A stretch of 64,000 nucleotides of DNA from Bosea vestrisii (GTDB lineage Bacteria > Pseudomonadota > Alphaproteobacteria > Rhizobiales > Beijerinckiaceae), in assembly GCF_030144325.1 (NCBI RefSeq), contig NZ_CP126308.1, positions 1 to 64,000 of the forward strand, read 5' to 3'. The position numbers were made by a program, and so were the translations under genes. The number at the start of each line of letters is the position of its first letter. Positions within the stretch are counted from its first letter, which is position 1. Below the pieces are notes generated by a model that was given only the letters and a program-made list of their open reading frames with translations, had not been told where the DNA came from and made no database searches. Shown here in pieces: positions 17,493 through 26,049 of the stretch.

Positions 17493-18287
17493 ATGCCTGT
17501 GAACACGTCGAGAAACGGATCCTTCAGTGCTTCCAAGCCGACCGCGCTGAACACACCGACCGCGGTCGAGATGGTCGGCGTCAACAAGTGGTACGGCGAG
17601 TTCCACGTGCTGCGCGACATCAAACTGAAGGTCGAGCGCGGCGAGAAGCTGGTGATCTGCGGACCGTCGGGCTCCGGCAAATCGACGATGATCCGCTGCA
17701 TCAACCGACTGGAGGAGCACCAGAAGGGCCAGATCATCGTCGACGGCACCGAACTCACCAACGATCTGAAGAAGATCGACGAGACCCGCCGCGATGTCGG
17801 CATGGTGTTCCAACACTTCAACCTGTTCCCGCATCTGACGATCCTCGAGAATCTGACGTTGGCGCCGATCTGGGTCCGCAAGATGCCCAAGAAGGACGCC
17901 GAGGAGATCGGGATGCACTATCTCAAGCGCGTCAAGATTCCCGAGCAGGCCGCGAAATATCCCGGCCAGCTCTCGGGCGGCCAGCAGCAGCGTGTCGCCA
18001 TCGCGCGCTCGCTCTGCATGAGCCCCAAGATCATGCTGTTTGACGAGCCAACCTCGGCGCTCGACCCCGAGATGGTCAAGGAGGTGCTCGACACCATGGT
18101 CTCGCTCGCCGATGAGGGCATGACCATGCTCTGCGTCACCCACGAAATGGGCTTCGCCCGCCAGGTCGCCGACCGGGTCATTTTCATGGATGCGGGGCAG
18201 ATCGTCGAGATGAACGAGCCCAACGCCTTCTTCAAGAACCCGCAGCATGAGCGCACGAAGCTCTTCCTGAGCCAGATCCTGCACTGA
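17493..18287 (+). CDS. aapP: General L-amino acid ABC transporter ATP-binding protein AapP-type
   Basis: A 264-residue polar-amino-acid ATPase. It has Walker A GPSGSGKST, Q-loop VFQHFNLFPHLT, signature LSGGQQQR, Walker B MLFDEPTSALDPE and switch His in CVTHEMGFA. NRLEEHQKGQIIVDGTELTNDLKKIDETRRDVGM and NPQHERTKLFLSQILH are typical of AapP. In other genomes aapP follows aapM; here it is on the opposite strand, 3.9 kb from aapJ, beyond the catabolic genes and their regulator. It is the only ATPase of its class in the window, so it almost surely powers AapQM. Confidence 0.92.
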   Translation: MPVNTSRNGSFSASKPTALNTPTAVEMVGVNKWYGEFHVLRDIKLKVERGEKLVICGPSGSGKSTMIRCINRLEEHQKGQIIVDGTELTNDLKKIDETRRDVGMVFQHFNLFPHLTILENLTLAPIWVRKMPKKDAEEIGMHYLKRVKIPEQAAKYPGQLSGGQQQRVAIARSLCMSPKIMLFDEPTSALDPEMVKEVLDTMVSLADEGMTMLCVTHEMGFARQVADRVIFMDAGQIVEMNEPNAFFKNPQHERTKLFLSQILH

Positions 18288-18399
18288 GAGGCGTGGCCCT
18301 CCGACGGGGATGAGCGATCCGCTCGGCGGCGAGGTCTGCCAGCATAAAACATGCGTCACGGCGCAGCTAGAAGTCTCGATACGCATATCGGAGAGAACC

Positions 18400-19026
18400 A
18401 TGGCCCAACCAAGCATCGATTATTATTTCTGGGTCCTCTCGGACTGGGCCTACTTCGGTGGCCCCCGCCTCGCCTCGATCGGCAAGCGGCATGGGGTGAC
18501 CATCAACTATATTCCAATCAAGATGCCTTACGTCTACGCAAGGACGGGTGGCAACCTTTTGGGACAAAGATCCAAGCAGCGGCAGGACTATCGCCTCGCC
18601 GAACTGCGCCGCTGGCAAGTCAAATTGGGGATGCCCATCAACGAGCTCCCCAAATACGGCACCACCAACGAAGATCTGGCATCGGGTCTCATCATCGCGG
18701 CCAAGCACGATGGCCAGCCCGTCGAGCGGATCTCCCACGACATCCTGAAGGCCGCATGGGTGGACGAGCTCGACGTCGCGTCTCCCGCAGTCCTTCTGGA
18801 CCTCGCGAACCGAAGCTTGAAAGACCCATCGCGCCTGATCGAGCAGGCAGGATCGCCTGCCATTCAAGAGGAATTCCGACGCTACTCCGACGAGGCTATC
18901 GGAAGGGGCGTATTCGGGTCGCCGTTCTACCTGTTCGAGGACGAGATTTTCTGGGGGCAGGATCGACTGGAATTTCTCGAAGAGGCGGTCGTGGCCTCGA
19001 AGATGCGATTTCTCGGAAGGCCCTGA
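18400..19026 (+). CDS. 2-hydroxychromene-2-carboxylate isomerase / DsbA-kappa-GST family protein
   Basis: A 208-residue thioredoxin-fold protein of the HCCA isomerase and kappa-GST group. The start YYFWVLSDWAYFGGPRL corresponds to the DFxSPYAYL segment of HCCA isomerase (glutathione-binding Ser kept, Pro-Tyr altered). The C-terminus has the diagnostic GRGVFGSPFYLFEDEIFWGQDRLEFL. Such proteins perform glutathione-dependent cis-trans isomerisation in aromatic breakdown or related chemistry. The ATG at 18400 is preferred to 18310 because the family starts there and GAGAG precedes it. A GST and a SnoaL-like protein follow. A second HCCA-type gene survives only as a fragment at 35594-35785. Confidence 0.8.
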   Translation: MAQPSIDYYFWVLSDWAYFGGPRLASIGKRHGVTINYIPIKMPYVYARTGGNLLGQRSKQRQDYRLAELRRWQVKLGMPINELPKYGTTNEDLASGLIIAAKHDGQPVERISHDILKAAWVDELDVASPAVLLDLANRSLKDPSRLIEQAGSPAIQEEFRRYSDEAIGRGVFGSPFYLFEDEIFWGQDRLEFLEEAVVASKMRFLGRP

Positions 19027-19115
19027 AGGAATTCGCGCAATAGGACGAACTCTTCACCTACCTCCAGGCCGCCCGCTAGGTTGCGGTGGAGCCGTCACCC
19101 AAGCGAGGCCATCCA

Positions 19116-19781
19116 ATGCAGCAGACGGGACCCCTGCGCCTCTATGACACGCAGCGTTCGGGAAACGCGTGGAAGGTCCGCCTTCTCGCCGGTTACATAG
19201 GACAGCCACTCGAACGAAGCACGCTTTCGATCGACAAGGGCGACCTGGAAACTCCCGAATTTCGAGCGATTGCGCGGTTCCGTCAGGTCCCCGTTCTCGA
19301 AATGCCGGATGGCCGGAGAATCGCAGAGTCCGGGGCGATCCTGTTTTTCCTGGCCCAAGGGACGGACTGGTGGCCCAAAGATCCGCTTGAGCAAGCGGAT
19401 GTTCTGTCATGGATGTCGTTCGAGCAATCCTCGCACATGCACCCTTTGGCACAACTCAGACTGCATCGCGCGCTTCACCCCGACCGAAACGTCGAGCGGA
19501 GCAAGGTGGAAGAGTGGGAAAGTAAGGCCAATGGGGCCTTGGCTGTTCTCGAAGAGCGATTGAGCCAGGTCGAGGAAGGGGATTGGTTGGCAACCCATAG
19601 TCAGCCGAGCATCGCCGACATTGCGCTATACCCTTATACCCGTATGGCGGGCATGGGAGGAATCGAGCTCGATAACAAGCCCGGCGTGTCAAACTGGCTG
19701 AAGCGGGTTGAGAGCTTGCCGGGATACTCTGCGCTGTTTCCTGGCAGAGCGGAATTGAATGAGAGCGTGGTCGAAGGCTGA
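19116..19781 (+). CDS. Glutathione S-transferase family protein
   Basis: A 221-residue GST. The N-terminal thioredoxin-like domain (LRLYDTQRSGNAWKVRLLAGYIG) contains the cis-Pro segment FRQVPVLEMPDGRRIAESGAIL. The alpha-helical C-terminal domain carries ATHSQPSIADIALYPYTR, the usual N-capping box. It follows the HCCA-isomerase-like gene by 90 bases, so both may act on one glutathione adduct. ATG 19116 has GCGAGG upstream; a GTG at 19086 would add ten residues. The substrate is unknown. Confidence 0.85.
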   Translation: MQQTGPLRLYDTQRSGNAWKVRLLAGYIGQPLERSTLSIDKGDLETPEFRAIARFRQVPVLEMPDGRRIAESGAILFFLAQGTDWWPKDPLEQADVLSWMSFEQSSHMHPLAQLRLHRALHPDRNVERSKVEEWESKANGALAVLEERLSQVEEGDWLATHSQPSIADIALYPYTRMAGMGGIELDNKPGVSNWLKRVESLPGYSALFPGRAELNESVVEG

Positions 19782-19831
19782 TCGAGCTACCGGCGTCAAC
19801 GGTGGCCGCCGTGAGACATTGGAGAACTTGG

Positions 19832-20416
19832 ATGGATACCGAACCCGCGCTGAGCTTCGAAGGCACGGCCCTCAGTCCAAAGAAGGAGTTGGTCAGAAGA
19901 TTTTACAAGGACATGTGGGACCATGCGGATGTCTCGCTGATCCCCGACATCTTCCATTCGGATTTCACGTTCCGAGGCTCCTTGGGACCGACCTTGGTGG
20001 GGCATTCGCAGTTCGCCGACTATGTCCGCTGGGTCACCCGATCGCTAGGCAACTACACCTCCGACATCCTTGTGATGATCGAGGAGGGGGACAGAGTGTC
20101 GGCGAAGCTGCGCTTTCACGGCATCCACCGCGAGGCCATGTTCGGTCATGCAGCGACCGGGCGTCACGTTTGGTGGAACGGAATGCCGATTTTCACTTTC
20201 GACGGCGACAAGGTTCGGGACCTGTGGGTTCTGGGGGACATCCAGGGCCTGATCGGACGCATCACGCAGAGAGGCCCTGGCGATATCGAGTTTGAAGTCG
20301 CTCCATCCCGGGCGGCGAAAGTCGGTGAAGGTCGCGAATCGACCTCACATTTCCAGTTTGGATCGAGTGCGTCCCGCAACGTCTCCGAAGCAGTTGGAGG
20401 GTCACTGCGAAGGTGA
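19832..20416 (+). CDS. SnoaL-like ester cyclase / NTF2-fold protein
   Basis: A 194-residue protein with a SnoaL/NTF2-like core (KKELVRRFYKDMWDHADVSLIPDIFHSDFTFRGSLGP, then MIEEGDRVSAKLRFHGIHREAMFGHAATGRHVWWNGMPIFTFDGDKVRDLWVLGD). These small alpha-beta barrels act as cyclases, hydrolases or binding proteins. The last 45 residues are polar and unlike the family, so the stop may lie beyond the original end. A longer start at 19802 is possible. It lies downstream of the GST; function unknown. Confidence 0.7.
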   Translation: MDTEPALSFEGTALSPKKELVRRFYKDMWDHADVSLIPDIFHSDFTFRGSLGPTLVGHSQFADYVRWVTRSLGNYTSDILVMIEEGDRVSAKLRFHGIHREAMFGHAATGRHVWWNGMPIFTFDGDKVRDLWVLGDIQGLIGRITQRGPGDIEFEVAPSRAAKVGEGRESTSHFQFGSSASRNVSEAVGGSLRR

Positions 20417-20437
20417 TCGCCGCAGCCGAGGACGGAT

Positions 20438-20935
20438 GTGATAGCAGCTTCGCCACTCAGGCAACGCCCCCGCGGGGGCACTTCGAAGGTGCTTGACACG
20501 CTGCGCGGCGAGATCATTGCCCTCACGCTGACGCCAGACTCCGTGCTGTCGCGGCTGGCCTTGCAGGATCGTTTCGGGTTGAGTTCTACCCTGATCCGCG
20601 ACGCATTAATCCGTTTGCAGAAGAAGGCTTGGTTGAGGTGTTCCCTCAGCATGCGACGGTCGTCAGCCAGATCGACATCGCGATGGCGCGGCAGGCGCAG
20701 TTTCTGCGTCGATCGATAGACCTCGAATTGGTTAGGTCGCTGGCTTTGACCCCTGACATCATGGCGGTCGAGCGCATGCGCAGCCTGATCCGCCAGCAGG
20801 GCGCCCTTGCCGAGCTTGGAACGTATGCACGCTTTCTGCGCACATGTGGTTCCGCGATTGCCTGGCCGAAGCCGTTGAAGTGTCGGCCAAGGATGCCTGC
20901 ACCGCGCTTGACATTTTAGTCAGGTTACCTTCCTT
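20438..20935 (+). pseudogene. GntR-family regulator, decayed and truncated
   Basis: The first frame has a GntR winged helix (SKVLDTLRGEIIALTLTPDS, RLALQDRFGLSSTLIRDALIRLQ). It breaks near 20615, where the wing EEGLVEVFPQHATVVSQID and the start of an FCD sensor domain continue in the next frame. A second break near 20840 leads to a third frame (WFRDCLAEAVEVSA), after which family resemblance is lost and about half of the FCD domain is missing. Unlike most other frameshifts in the window this gene is also truncated, so it is a real pseudogene. It would have regulated the aldehyde dehydrogenase/mdlC operon that follows. Confidence 0.75.
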
Positions 20936-21044
20936 TTTCGGAAAGGCCCTTGGAGCCGGCTCGCGGCTGATCGGCGAATGCGCGATCCGATCGTCGCGAT
21001 GGTCAGTCACCCAGGGTGTGAAAAAATCAAAAGGGAGAAACCTG

Positions 21045-22493
21045 ATGGAAGCTGAGCATGCAGTCCGCAACCGCCAAATAGGCGCCGGACCAGCGCGGAC
21101 CTTCGACCGCCTCAACCCCTTGACAGGCGAGGTAGCGACGCGCGCCGTGGCGGCTACGGTGGCGGACGCGATCGCCGCAGTCGAAGCTGCTCAGGCTGCC
21201 TTGGCCGGTTGGTCCAGCCTCGGGCCAAGCCAGCGGCGCATGCTTCTGCTAAAGGCGGCCGATCTCTTCGAAGCGCGCCAGGATGAATTCGTCCGGACCA
21301 TGGTCGCGGAGATCGGCACCACCGCGATCTGGGCCAAGTTCAATACCAAGCTCGCTGCCGGCATTCTTCGTGAGGCCGCTGCTATGACGACGCAGATAAC
21401 CGGCGAAGTTATCCCATCCGACGAAAAGGGCTGCCTGGCCATGGCAGTCCGGCAACCGGCGGGCGTCTGCCTCGGCATGGCGCCTTGGAACGCGCCGATC
21501 ATTCTCGGCGTTCGGGCTGTTGCGATGCCGCTCGCTTGCGGCAACACGGTCATTCTCAAGGCTTCCGAACTTTGCCCGGGCACTCATTGTCTGATCGGCG
21601 AGGTCCTCCGTGAGGCGGGAGTACCTGAGGGCGCGATCAGCGTGATCACAAACGCGCCGGCCGATGCTGCCGAGATCGTCGAGGCTTTGATCGCGCATCC
21701 TGCCGTCAGGCGGATCAATTTCACAGGCTCGACGCGCGTCGGGAAGCTGATTGCCGAGACCGCTGGGCGGCATCTCAAGCCGGTCCTTCTTGAGCTCGGC
21801 GGCAAGGCGCCGCTCGTGGTGCTCGACGACGCAGACCTGGATGCAGCCGTGAACGCAACCGCATTCGGCGCTTTCATCAACCAGGGCCAAGTCTGCATGT
21901 CGACCGAGAAGGTGGTGGTCGATGCGAGTGTCGCCGACGAATTCGTGCGCAAGCTGGCAGCGAAAGCGCAGTCTCTTCCGCATGGCGACCCGAGAACCGG
22001 AAACGTGGTCATCGGCTCGATGATCGGACGGGAGGCCGCCCGCCGCGCCGAGGAGCTCGTCGAGGACGCAGTGCGCCTGGGCGCCACACGCGTTGCCGGC
22101 GGTCCCGTCGTAGGGACCGTCATGCCCGCAACGGTTCTCGACAACGTCACGCCGGCAATGCGGATCTATAGTGAGGAGTCCTTCGGTCCCTCCGTCTCCG
22201 TCATTCGGGTCAGAGGCGTCGAGGAGGCCATTAAGGTCGCGAACGACACCGAATACGGCCTCGCGGCATCCGTTTTCAGCCGCGATATCGCTCGTGCATT
22301 GTCGGTGGCCAAGCGCATCGAAAGCGGTATCTGCCACATCAACGGCGCCACAGTCCACGACGAGGCGCAGATGCCTTTCGGCGGGACCAAAGGTAGCGGC
22401 TACGGACGCTTCGGCGGCAAGGCAGGCGTGAACGAATTTACCGAGCTGCGCTGGATCACCATCGAGACCGCTCCGAAGCACTACCCGTTCTGA
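21045..22493 (+). CDS. Aldehyde dehydrogenase (vanillin/salicylaldehyde dehydrogenase-like)
   Basis: A 482-residue NAD(P)-dependent aldehyde dehydrogenase. It has the WNAPI motif, NFTGSTRVGKLIAE cofactor loop, catalytic Glu in LELGGKAPL, catalytic Cys in NQGQVCMSTEKV and EESFGPSVSV. The sequence type is that of aromatic aldehyde (vanillin, salicylaldehyde, benzaldehyde) dehydrogenases. ATG 21045 has AAGGGAGAA upstream. Next to a benzoylformate decarboxylase its likely job is oxidation of the released aromatic aldehyde to the benzoate, as MdlD does in mandelate breakdown. Confidence 0.85.
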   Translation: MEAEHAVRNRQIGAGPARTFDRLNPLTGEVATRAVAATVADAIAAVEAAQAALAGWSSLGPSQRRMLLLKAADLFEARQDEFVRTMVAEIGTTAIWAKFNTKLAAGILREAAAMTTQITGEVIPSDEKGCLAMAVRQPAGVCLGMAPWNAPIILGVRAVAMPLACGNTVILKASELCPGTHCLIGEVLREAGVPEGAISVITNAPADAAEIVEALIAHPAVRRINFTGSTRVGKLIAETAGRHLKPVLLELGGKAPLVVLDDADLDAAVNATAFGAFINQGQVCMSTEKVVVDASVADEFVRKLAAKAQSLPHGDPRTGNVVIGSMIGREAARRAEELVEDAVRLGATRVAGGPVVGTVMPATVLDNVTPAMRIYSEESFGPSVSVIRVRGVEEAIKVANDTEYGLAASVFSRDIARALSVAKRIESGICHINGATVHDEAQMPFGGTKGSGYGRFGGKAGVNEFTELRWITIETAPKHYPF

Positions 22494-22622
22494 GGCGGAT
22501 CGCAGCACTCCCCCTGCCTAGGCATGCCAAGTCGCGGAATGCCCGACAGACCTCGGCAGGCCCGGACAAATGCCTGCAACACGAACGGGCGGTAGCTCTC
22601 AACCAGTGCCGGACATCACAGC

Positions 22623-24245
22623 ATGAACAGCAGAAACTCGACCGCACGCCAGCGCCTTTCCGTCAGAGAGGCAACGCTCGATCTGTTGCGCTCGCTGAAG
22701 ATCGACCGGGTCTTCGGCAATCCGGGTTCCACGGAACTCAACTTCTTGCGTGAATGGCCTGAGGACCTTCCCTACGTCCTGGGCTTGCAGGAATCCTGCG
22801 TCGTCGGCATGGCCGATGGCTATGCCCAGGCCACCGGCAACGCAGCATTCGTGAACCTCCACTCGGCCGCCGGTCTCGGACACGCGCTGGGCAACCTGTT
22901 CACCGCATTCCGCAATAAGACGCCCCTCGTCGTCACGGCAGGCCAGCAATCCCGCAGCCTGCTGTCACTGCAGCCCTATCTCTATGCCGAGCAGGCGGCT
23001 GAATTTCCAAAGCCGTACGTGAAATGGAGCGCCGAACCCGCACGGCCCGAGGATGTGCCAGCCGCAATAGCGCGCGCGTACTATACGGCAATGCAGCATC
23101 CTCGCGGGCCGACTTTCGTATCGGTGCCCTCTGATGACTGGTCGCACGCCGCTTCGCCATTTCCGGAGCGCTCCATCGCCTATGATTTCGGACCGGACGC
23201 CGAAGCGACAGTCAGGCTCTCTGAAGCGATCAGCGCTAGCAGGCGACCCGCCTTCGTCGTCGGTCCTGCAGTCGATCGCTCGCGAGCCGTGGAGACGATG
23301 GTCGCGCTGGCCGAGGGCGCCAATGCAGCGGTCTGGGCAAGCCCGATGTCCAGCCGGGCAAGTTTCCCCGAGCGGCACAGACTATTCTCAGGCTTTCTCC
23401 AGGCAGCGCCCGAGCCGCTGTCGGCCGCGCTGGAACCCTATGACCTGATCGTCGTCTTCGGAGCGCCGGTCTTCACCTTCCATGTCGAAGGTCATTGCGC
23501 GGTGATCCACGACGGAACGGCAATCTGGCAACTGACCGACGACCCGACCGAGGCGGCGGTCGCCTATGGAGCTCAAAGCATCATCGGCGCGCTGCGCCCC
23601 TCGCTGGCAGCGCTGCTGGAGCACCTCGCACCGAGCAGGAGGGAACCGCCACCGGCGCGCCGCGTGCCGCCGGCTCCCGCACCGGCCGATCCGATCCCCG
23701 GAGCCTTCGCGCTCGACCTGCTGTCGGGCCTGCTCCCCGAAGACGCCATCGTTGTCGAAGAGGCGCCGTCGCACCGCCCCGCGATCCAACGCTATCTGCC
23801 GATGGCCGGCGCTGACAGCTTCTACACGATGGCGAGCGGCGGATTGGGCTATAGCCTGCCGGCCTCGATCGGAGTTGCACTGGCCCGGCCCGGCCGGCGC
23901 ATTGTCTGTCTCGTCGGCGACGGCTCGGCGATGTATTCTATCCAGTCGCTTTGGACGGCAGCGCAGCACCGCCTCCCGATCACATTCCTGGTTCTGAACA
24001 ATGCCGGCTACGGTGCCATGCGCGCCTTCAGCCGCAGCATGCAGATTTCCGCTCCCCCCGGCATCGACCTGCCCGGCATCGATTTCGTTGCCCTTGCAGG
24101 TTCTCTCGGCTGTCGCGCCGCTCGCGTCAGCGACGCCGCGAGCCTTCCCGGACAACTGCGCGAATCCCTCGCAGGAGATGGACCCTACCTTCTCGACATA
24201 CCGGTCGATCGAGGAACCGTACAACTCTACGGCGCTGAGCATTAG
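22623..24245 (+). CDS. mdlC: Benzoylformate decarboxylase (ThDP-dependent)
   Basis: A 540-residue ThDP enzyme that aligns with benzoylformate decarboxylase along its length. It keeps Ser in NPGSTE (residue 36, equivalent of Ser26), cofactor Glu in LQESCV (57), His in NLHSAAG (80, equivalent of His70), a His in VFTFHVEG at the position of His281, and the GDGSAMYSIQSLWTAAQ ThDP motif ending in NN. The reaction is aryl-glyoxylate to aromatic aldehyde plus CO2. The aldehyde dehydrogenase upstream would complete conversion to a benzoate. No mandelate racemase or dehydrogenase is present, so an aryl-glyoxylate itself, perhaps hydroxylated, may be the substrate. A proline-rich linker sits at about residues 340-355. 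Confidence 0.88.
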   Translation: MNSRNSTARQRLSVREATLDLLRSLKIDRVFGNPGSTELNFLREWPEDLPYVLGLQESCVVGMADGYAQATGNAAFVNLHSAAGLGHALGNLFTAFRNKTPLVVTAGQQSRSLLSLQPYLYAEQAAEFPKPYVKWSAEPARPEDVPAAIARAYYTAMQHPRGPTFVSVPSDDWSHAASPFPERSIAYDFGPDAEATVRLSEAISASRRPAFVVGPAVDRSRAVETMVALAEGANAAVWASPMSSRASFPERHRLFSGFLQAAPEPLSAALEPYDLIVVFGAPVFTFHVEGHCAVIHDGTAIWQLTDDPTEAAVAYGAQSIIGALRPSLAALLEHLAPSRREPPPARRVPPAPAPADPIPGAFALDLLSGLLPEDAIVVEEAPSHRPAIQRYLPMAGADSFYTMASGGLGYSLPASIGVALARPGRRIVCLVGDGSAMYSIQSLWTAAQHRLPITFLVLNNAGYGAMRAFSRSMQISAPPGIDLPGIDFVALAGSLGCRAARVSDAASLPGQLRESLAGDGPYLLDIPVDRGTVQLYGAEH

Positions 24246-24304
24246 GCCATTAGGCCGGTCTGGCTCGCGACAACCTGCTGCGGCACGCCGCATTCACCGG
24301 GAAC

Positions 24305-25303
24305 ATGCTCATGGATGTGATTGGATCGACCAGTGCCGGCACTCTGGTCAAGTCGAGCGCGGCTGCTTCGGATTTCGCTTCCGGCTTTCGCGTTTATCGG
24401 CCACCTACCGATGCGAGCGGCCCCTATATCATCGTGGAAGGGCCTGATGAAGCTCTCTGGTTTTGCCAGAGTCAGGCTTCGGCCATTGGCCGCCTTGACC
24501 TGAGATCAGGCGAGATCGTCGAGTTTAAATTACCGAATCCGCGCGCGTTTCCGGTGGGCATCACGGTTGGCAGCGATGGCGCGCTATGGTTTGCGCAACA
24601 GGGGAGCGACGCGATCGGCCGCATCACCCTAGAGGGTGAAATCACGGAGTTTCCGCTCCCGGCTCATTCCGGGCCGACCGGCCTGATCCTTGGACCGGAC
24701 GGCAATGTCTGGTTCTCGGAGGTGGAGGCCGGACGCATCTCTTACGTCACGCCCGACGGCGAGGTCGTACAGGCCGCACATCTCGAAACGACCAGCCGCC
24801 CGCTTTCGCTGGTGGTTCGCGACGGCGAGATCTGGTTCAGCGAGGTCGGCGCCGGCAAAATCGGCCGATTGAACCTCGACGGCACCTTGCGCGAATATCG
24901 GACGCCAAGTCCGAGCAGCGCGCCGCGCGCCCTCGCCTGCCATCCTGACGGCTCGATTTGGGCCGTGCTCACCGACGCAAATGCTCTGCTGCGCATCGGT
25001 CGCGACAGCGAGATGACGGAATATGCCGTGCCGAGCCCAGAGGCTTCGCTTCGCGGCATCGTCACGACGACAGCCGGCGACCTCTGGTTCACCGAGAATG
25101 CAACGAGCTGTATCGGTCGCGCACCGGCCGACGGCTCCACGATCACCGAATTCGCGCTGCCTAACGCAGGTAGCGGTGTGCGTTGCATCATGGCGACCTC
25201 CAGCGATCGCATCTTCTTCAGCGCCTTCGACGCCGGCGAGATCTGGGAAGCGCTTCCGTCCCGGCTCCTGCAGGCGGAAGCCGCGCCGTCCGCTCCCCTC
25301 TGA
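24305..25303 (+). CDS. Virginiamycin B lyase-like seven-bladed propeller protein
   Basis: A 332-residue protein built of about seven repeats of roughly 42 residues, each with an aromatic G-x-LWF-x-x pattern (EALWFCQSQASAIGRLD, GALWFAQQGSDAIGRIT, GNVWFSEVEAGRISYVT, and so on) followed by ITEFPLP-like strands. That is the Vgb/streptogramin lyase fold. No signal peptide is visible, so it is probably cytoplasmic. Vgb opens a cyclic depsipeptide by elimination, but most homologues have unknown roles and some act as lactonases. Inside an aromatic catabolic operon a ring-opening or lactone role is plausible. The start codon is ambiguous (ATG 24305 or 24311). Confidence 0.75.
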   Translation: MLMDVIGSTSAGTLVKSSAAASDFASGFRVYRPPTDASGPYIIVEGPDEALWFCQSQASAIGRLDLRSGEIVEFKLPNPRAFPVGITVGSDGALWFAQQGSDAIGRITLEGEITEFPLPAHSGPTGLILGPDGNVWFSEVEAGRISYVTPDGEVVQAAHLETTSRPLSLVVRDGEIWFSEVGAGKIGRLNLDGTLREYRTPSPSSAPRALACHPDGSIWAVLTDANALLRIGRDSEMTEYAVPSPEASLRGIVTTTAGDLWFTENATSCIGRAPADGSTITEFALPNAGSGVRCIMATSSDRIFFSAFDAGEIWEALPSRLLQAEAAPSAPL

Positions 25304-25314
25304 AAGGCCCCGCG

Positions 25315-26049
25315 ATGCATGTGAACGATTGTCCGTACGAGATCGACGGTCAGCCTTATCTCGGCAAGCTCGTATTCGATGCCTCATCCGGCGCCCACCG
25401 GCCGATCGTGGTGATGGCTCCGAACTGGATGGGAGTGTCCGAGGAGGCTGTCGAGCAAGCCAAGCTGATTGCAGGAGATCGCTACGCGATCTTCGTCGCG
25501 GATCTTTACGGCCGCGACCGTCGCCCGAAATCGGTGGCGGAGGCGGGCCCACTGGCCGAAGCGCTAAAGGATGATCCGAAAGAGCACCGCCGCCGCATGG
25601 CAGCAGCTCTCCGGGTCGCGACCGAGAACGCCGCTTCGTCCGGTGTCGGAGACCCGAGACGGCGGGCTGCCATCGGGTTCTGCCTGGGCGGTAAAAGCGT
25701 GCTCGAACTTGCAAGAAGCGGCGCCGACATCTCCGCGGTCGTCTCGATCCATGGCGATCTCACTTCGTCCCTACCGGCAAGCCGTGGCGACCTCATCGCA
25801 TCGATCCTGGCGCTGCACGGCTCGGAGGACCCCATCGCACCCAAAGCGCAGCGCGATGTATTTGAAGCCGAGATGCAGGGCGCTGGCGCCCGATGGCAAC
25901 TGATGGTCTTCGGCGGCGTGCTCCATGCCTTCACCGATCCCGACGCCGATGTGCCCGGGATCGCCAAGTATGAACCCGCGGCGACGCGCACGAGCTATCT
26001 GTTGACGCACGCCTTTCTCCACGACGCGTTCGCAGGCGCGGCAGCGTGA
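25315..26049 (+). CDS. Dienelactone hydrolase family protein
   Basis: A 244-residue alpha/beta hydrolase. The catalytic triad is visible: Cys123 in IGFCLGGKSV, Asp172 in LHGSEDPIAP and His204 in GGVLHAFTDP. Dienelactone hydrolases open 4-carboxymethylene-butenolides to maleylacetate, which links to the maleylacetate reductase at 31112. The gene starts 11 bases after the propeller gene and ends inside the GTGA overlap with the next gene. Start ATG 25315 fits family length. It could also be a general esterase of this family. Confidence 0.82.
   Translation: MHVNDCPYEIDGQPYLGKLVFDASSGAHRPIVVMAPNWMGVSEEAVEQAKLIAGDRYAIFVADLYGRDRRPKSVAEAGPLAEALKDDPKEHRRRMAAALRVATENAASSGVGDPRRRAAIGFCLGGKSVLELARSGADISAVVSIHGDLTSSLPASRGDLIASILALHGSEDPIAPKAQRDVFEAEMQGAGARWQLMVFGGVLHAFTDPDADVPGIAKYEPAATRTSYLLTHAFLHDAFAGAAA

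Noticed and set aside
21249..22508. 419-codon minus-strand frame opposite the aldehyde dehydrogenase
   Set aside because: Antisense shadow with no recognisable domain; the plus-strand gene carries all ALDH active-site motifs.
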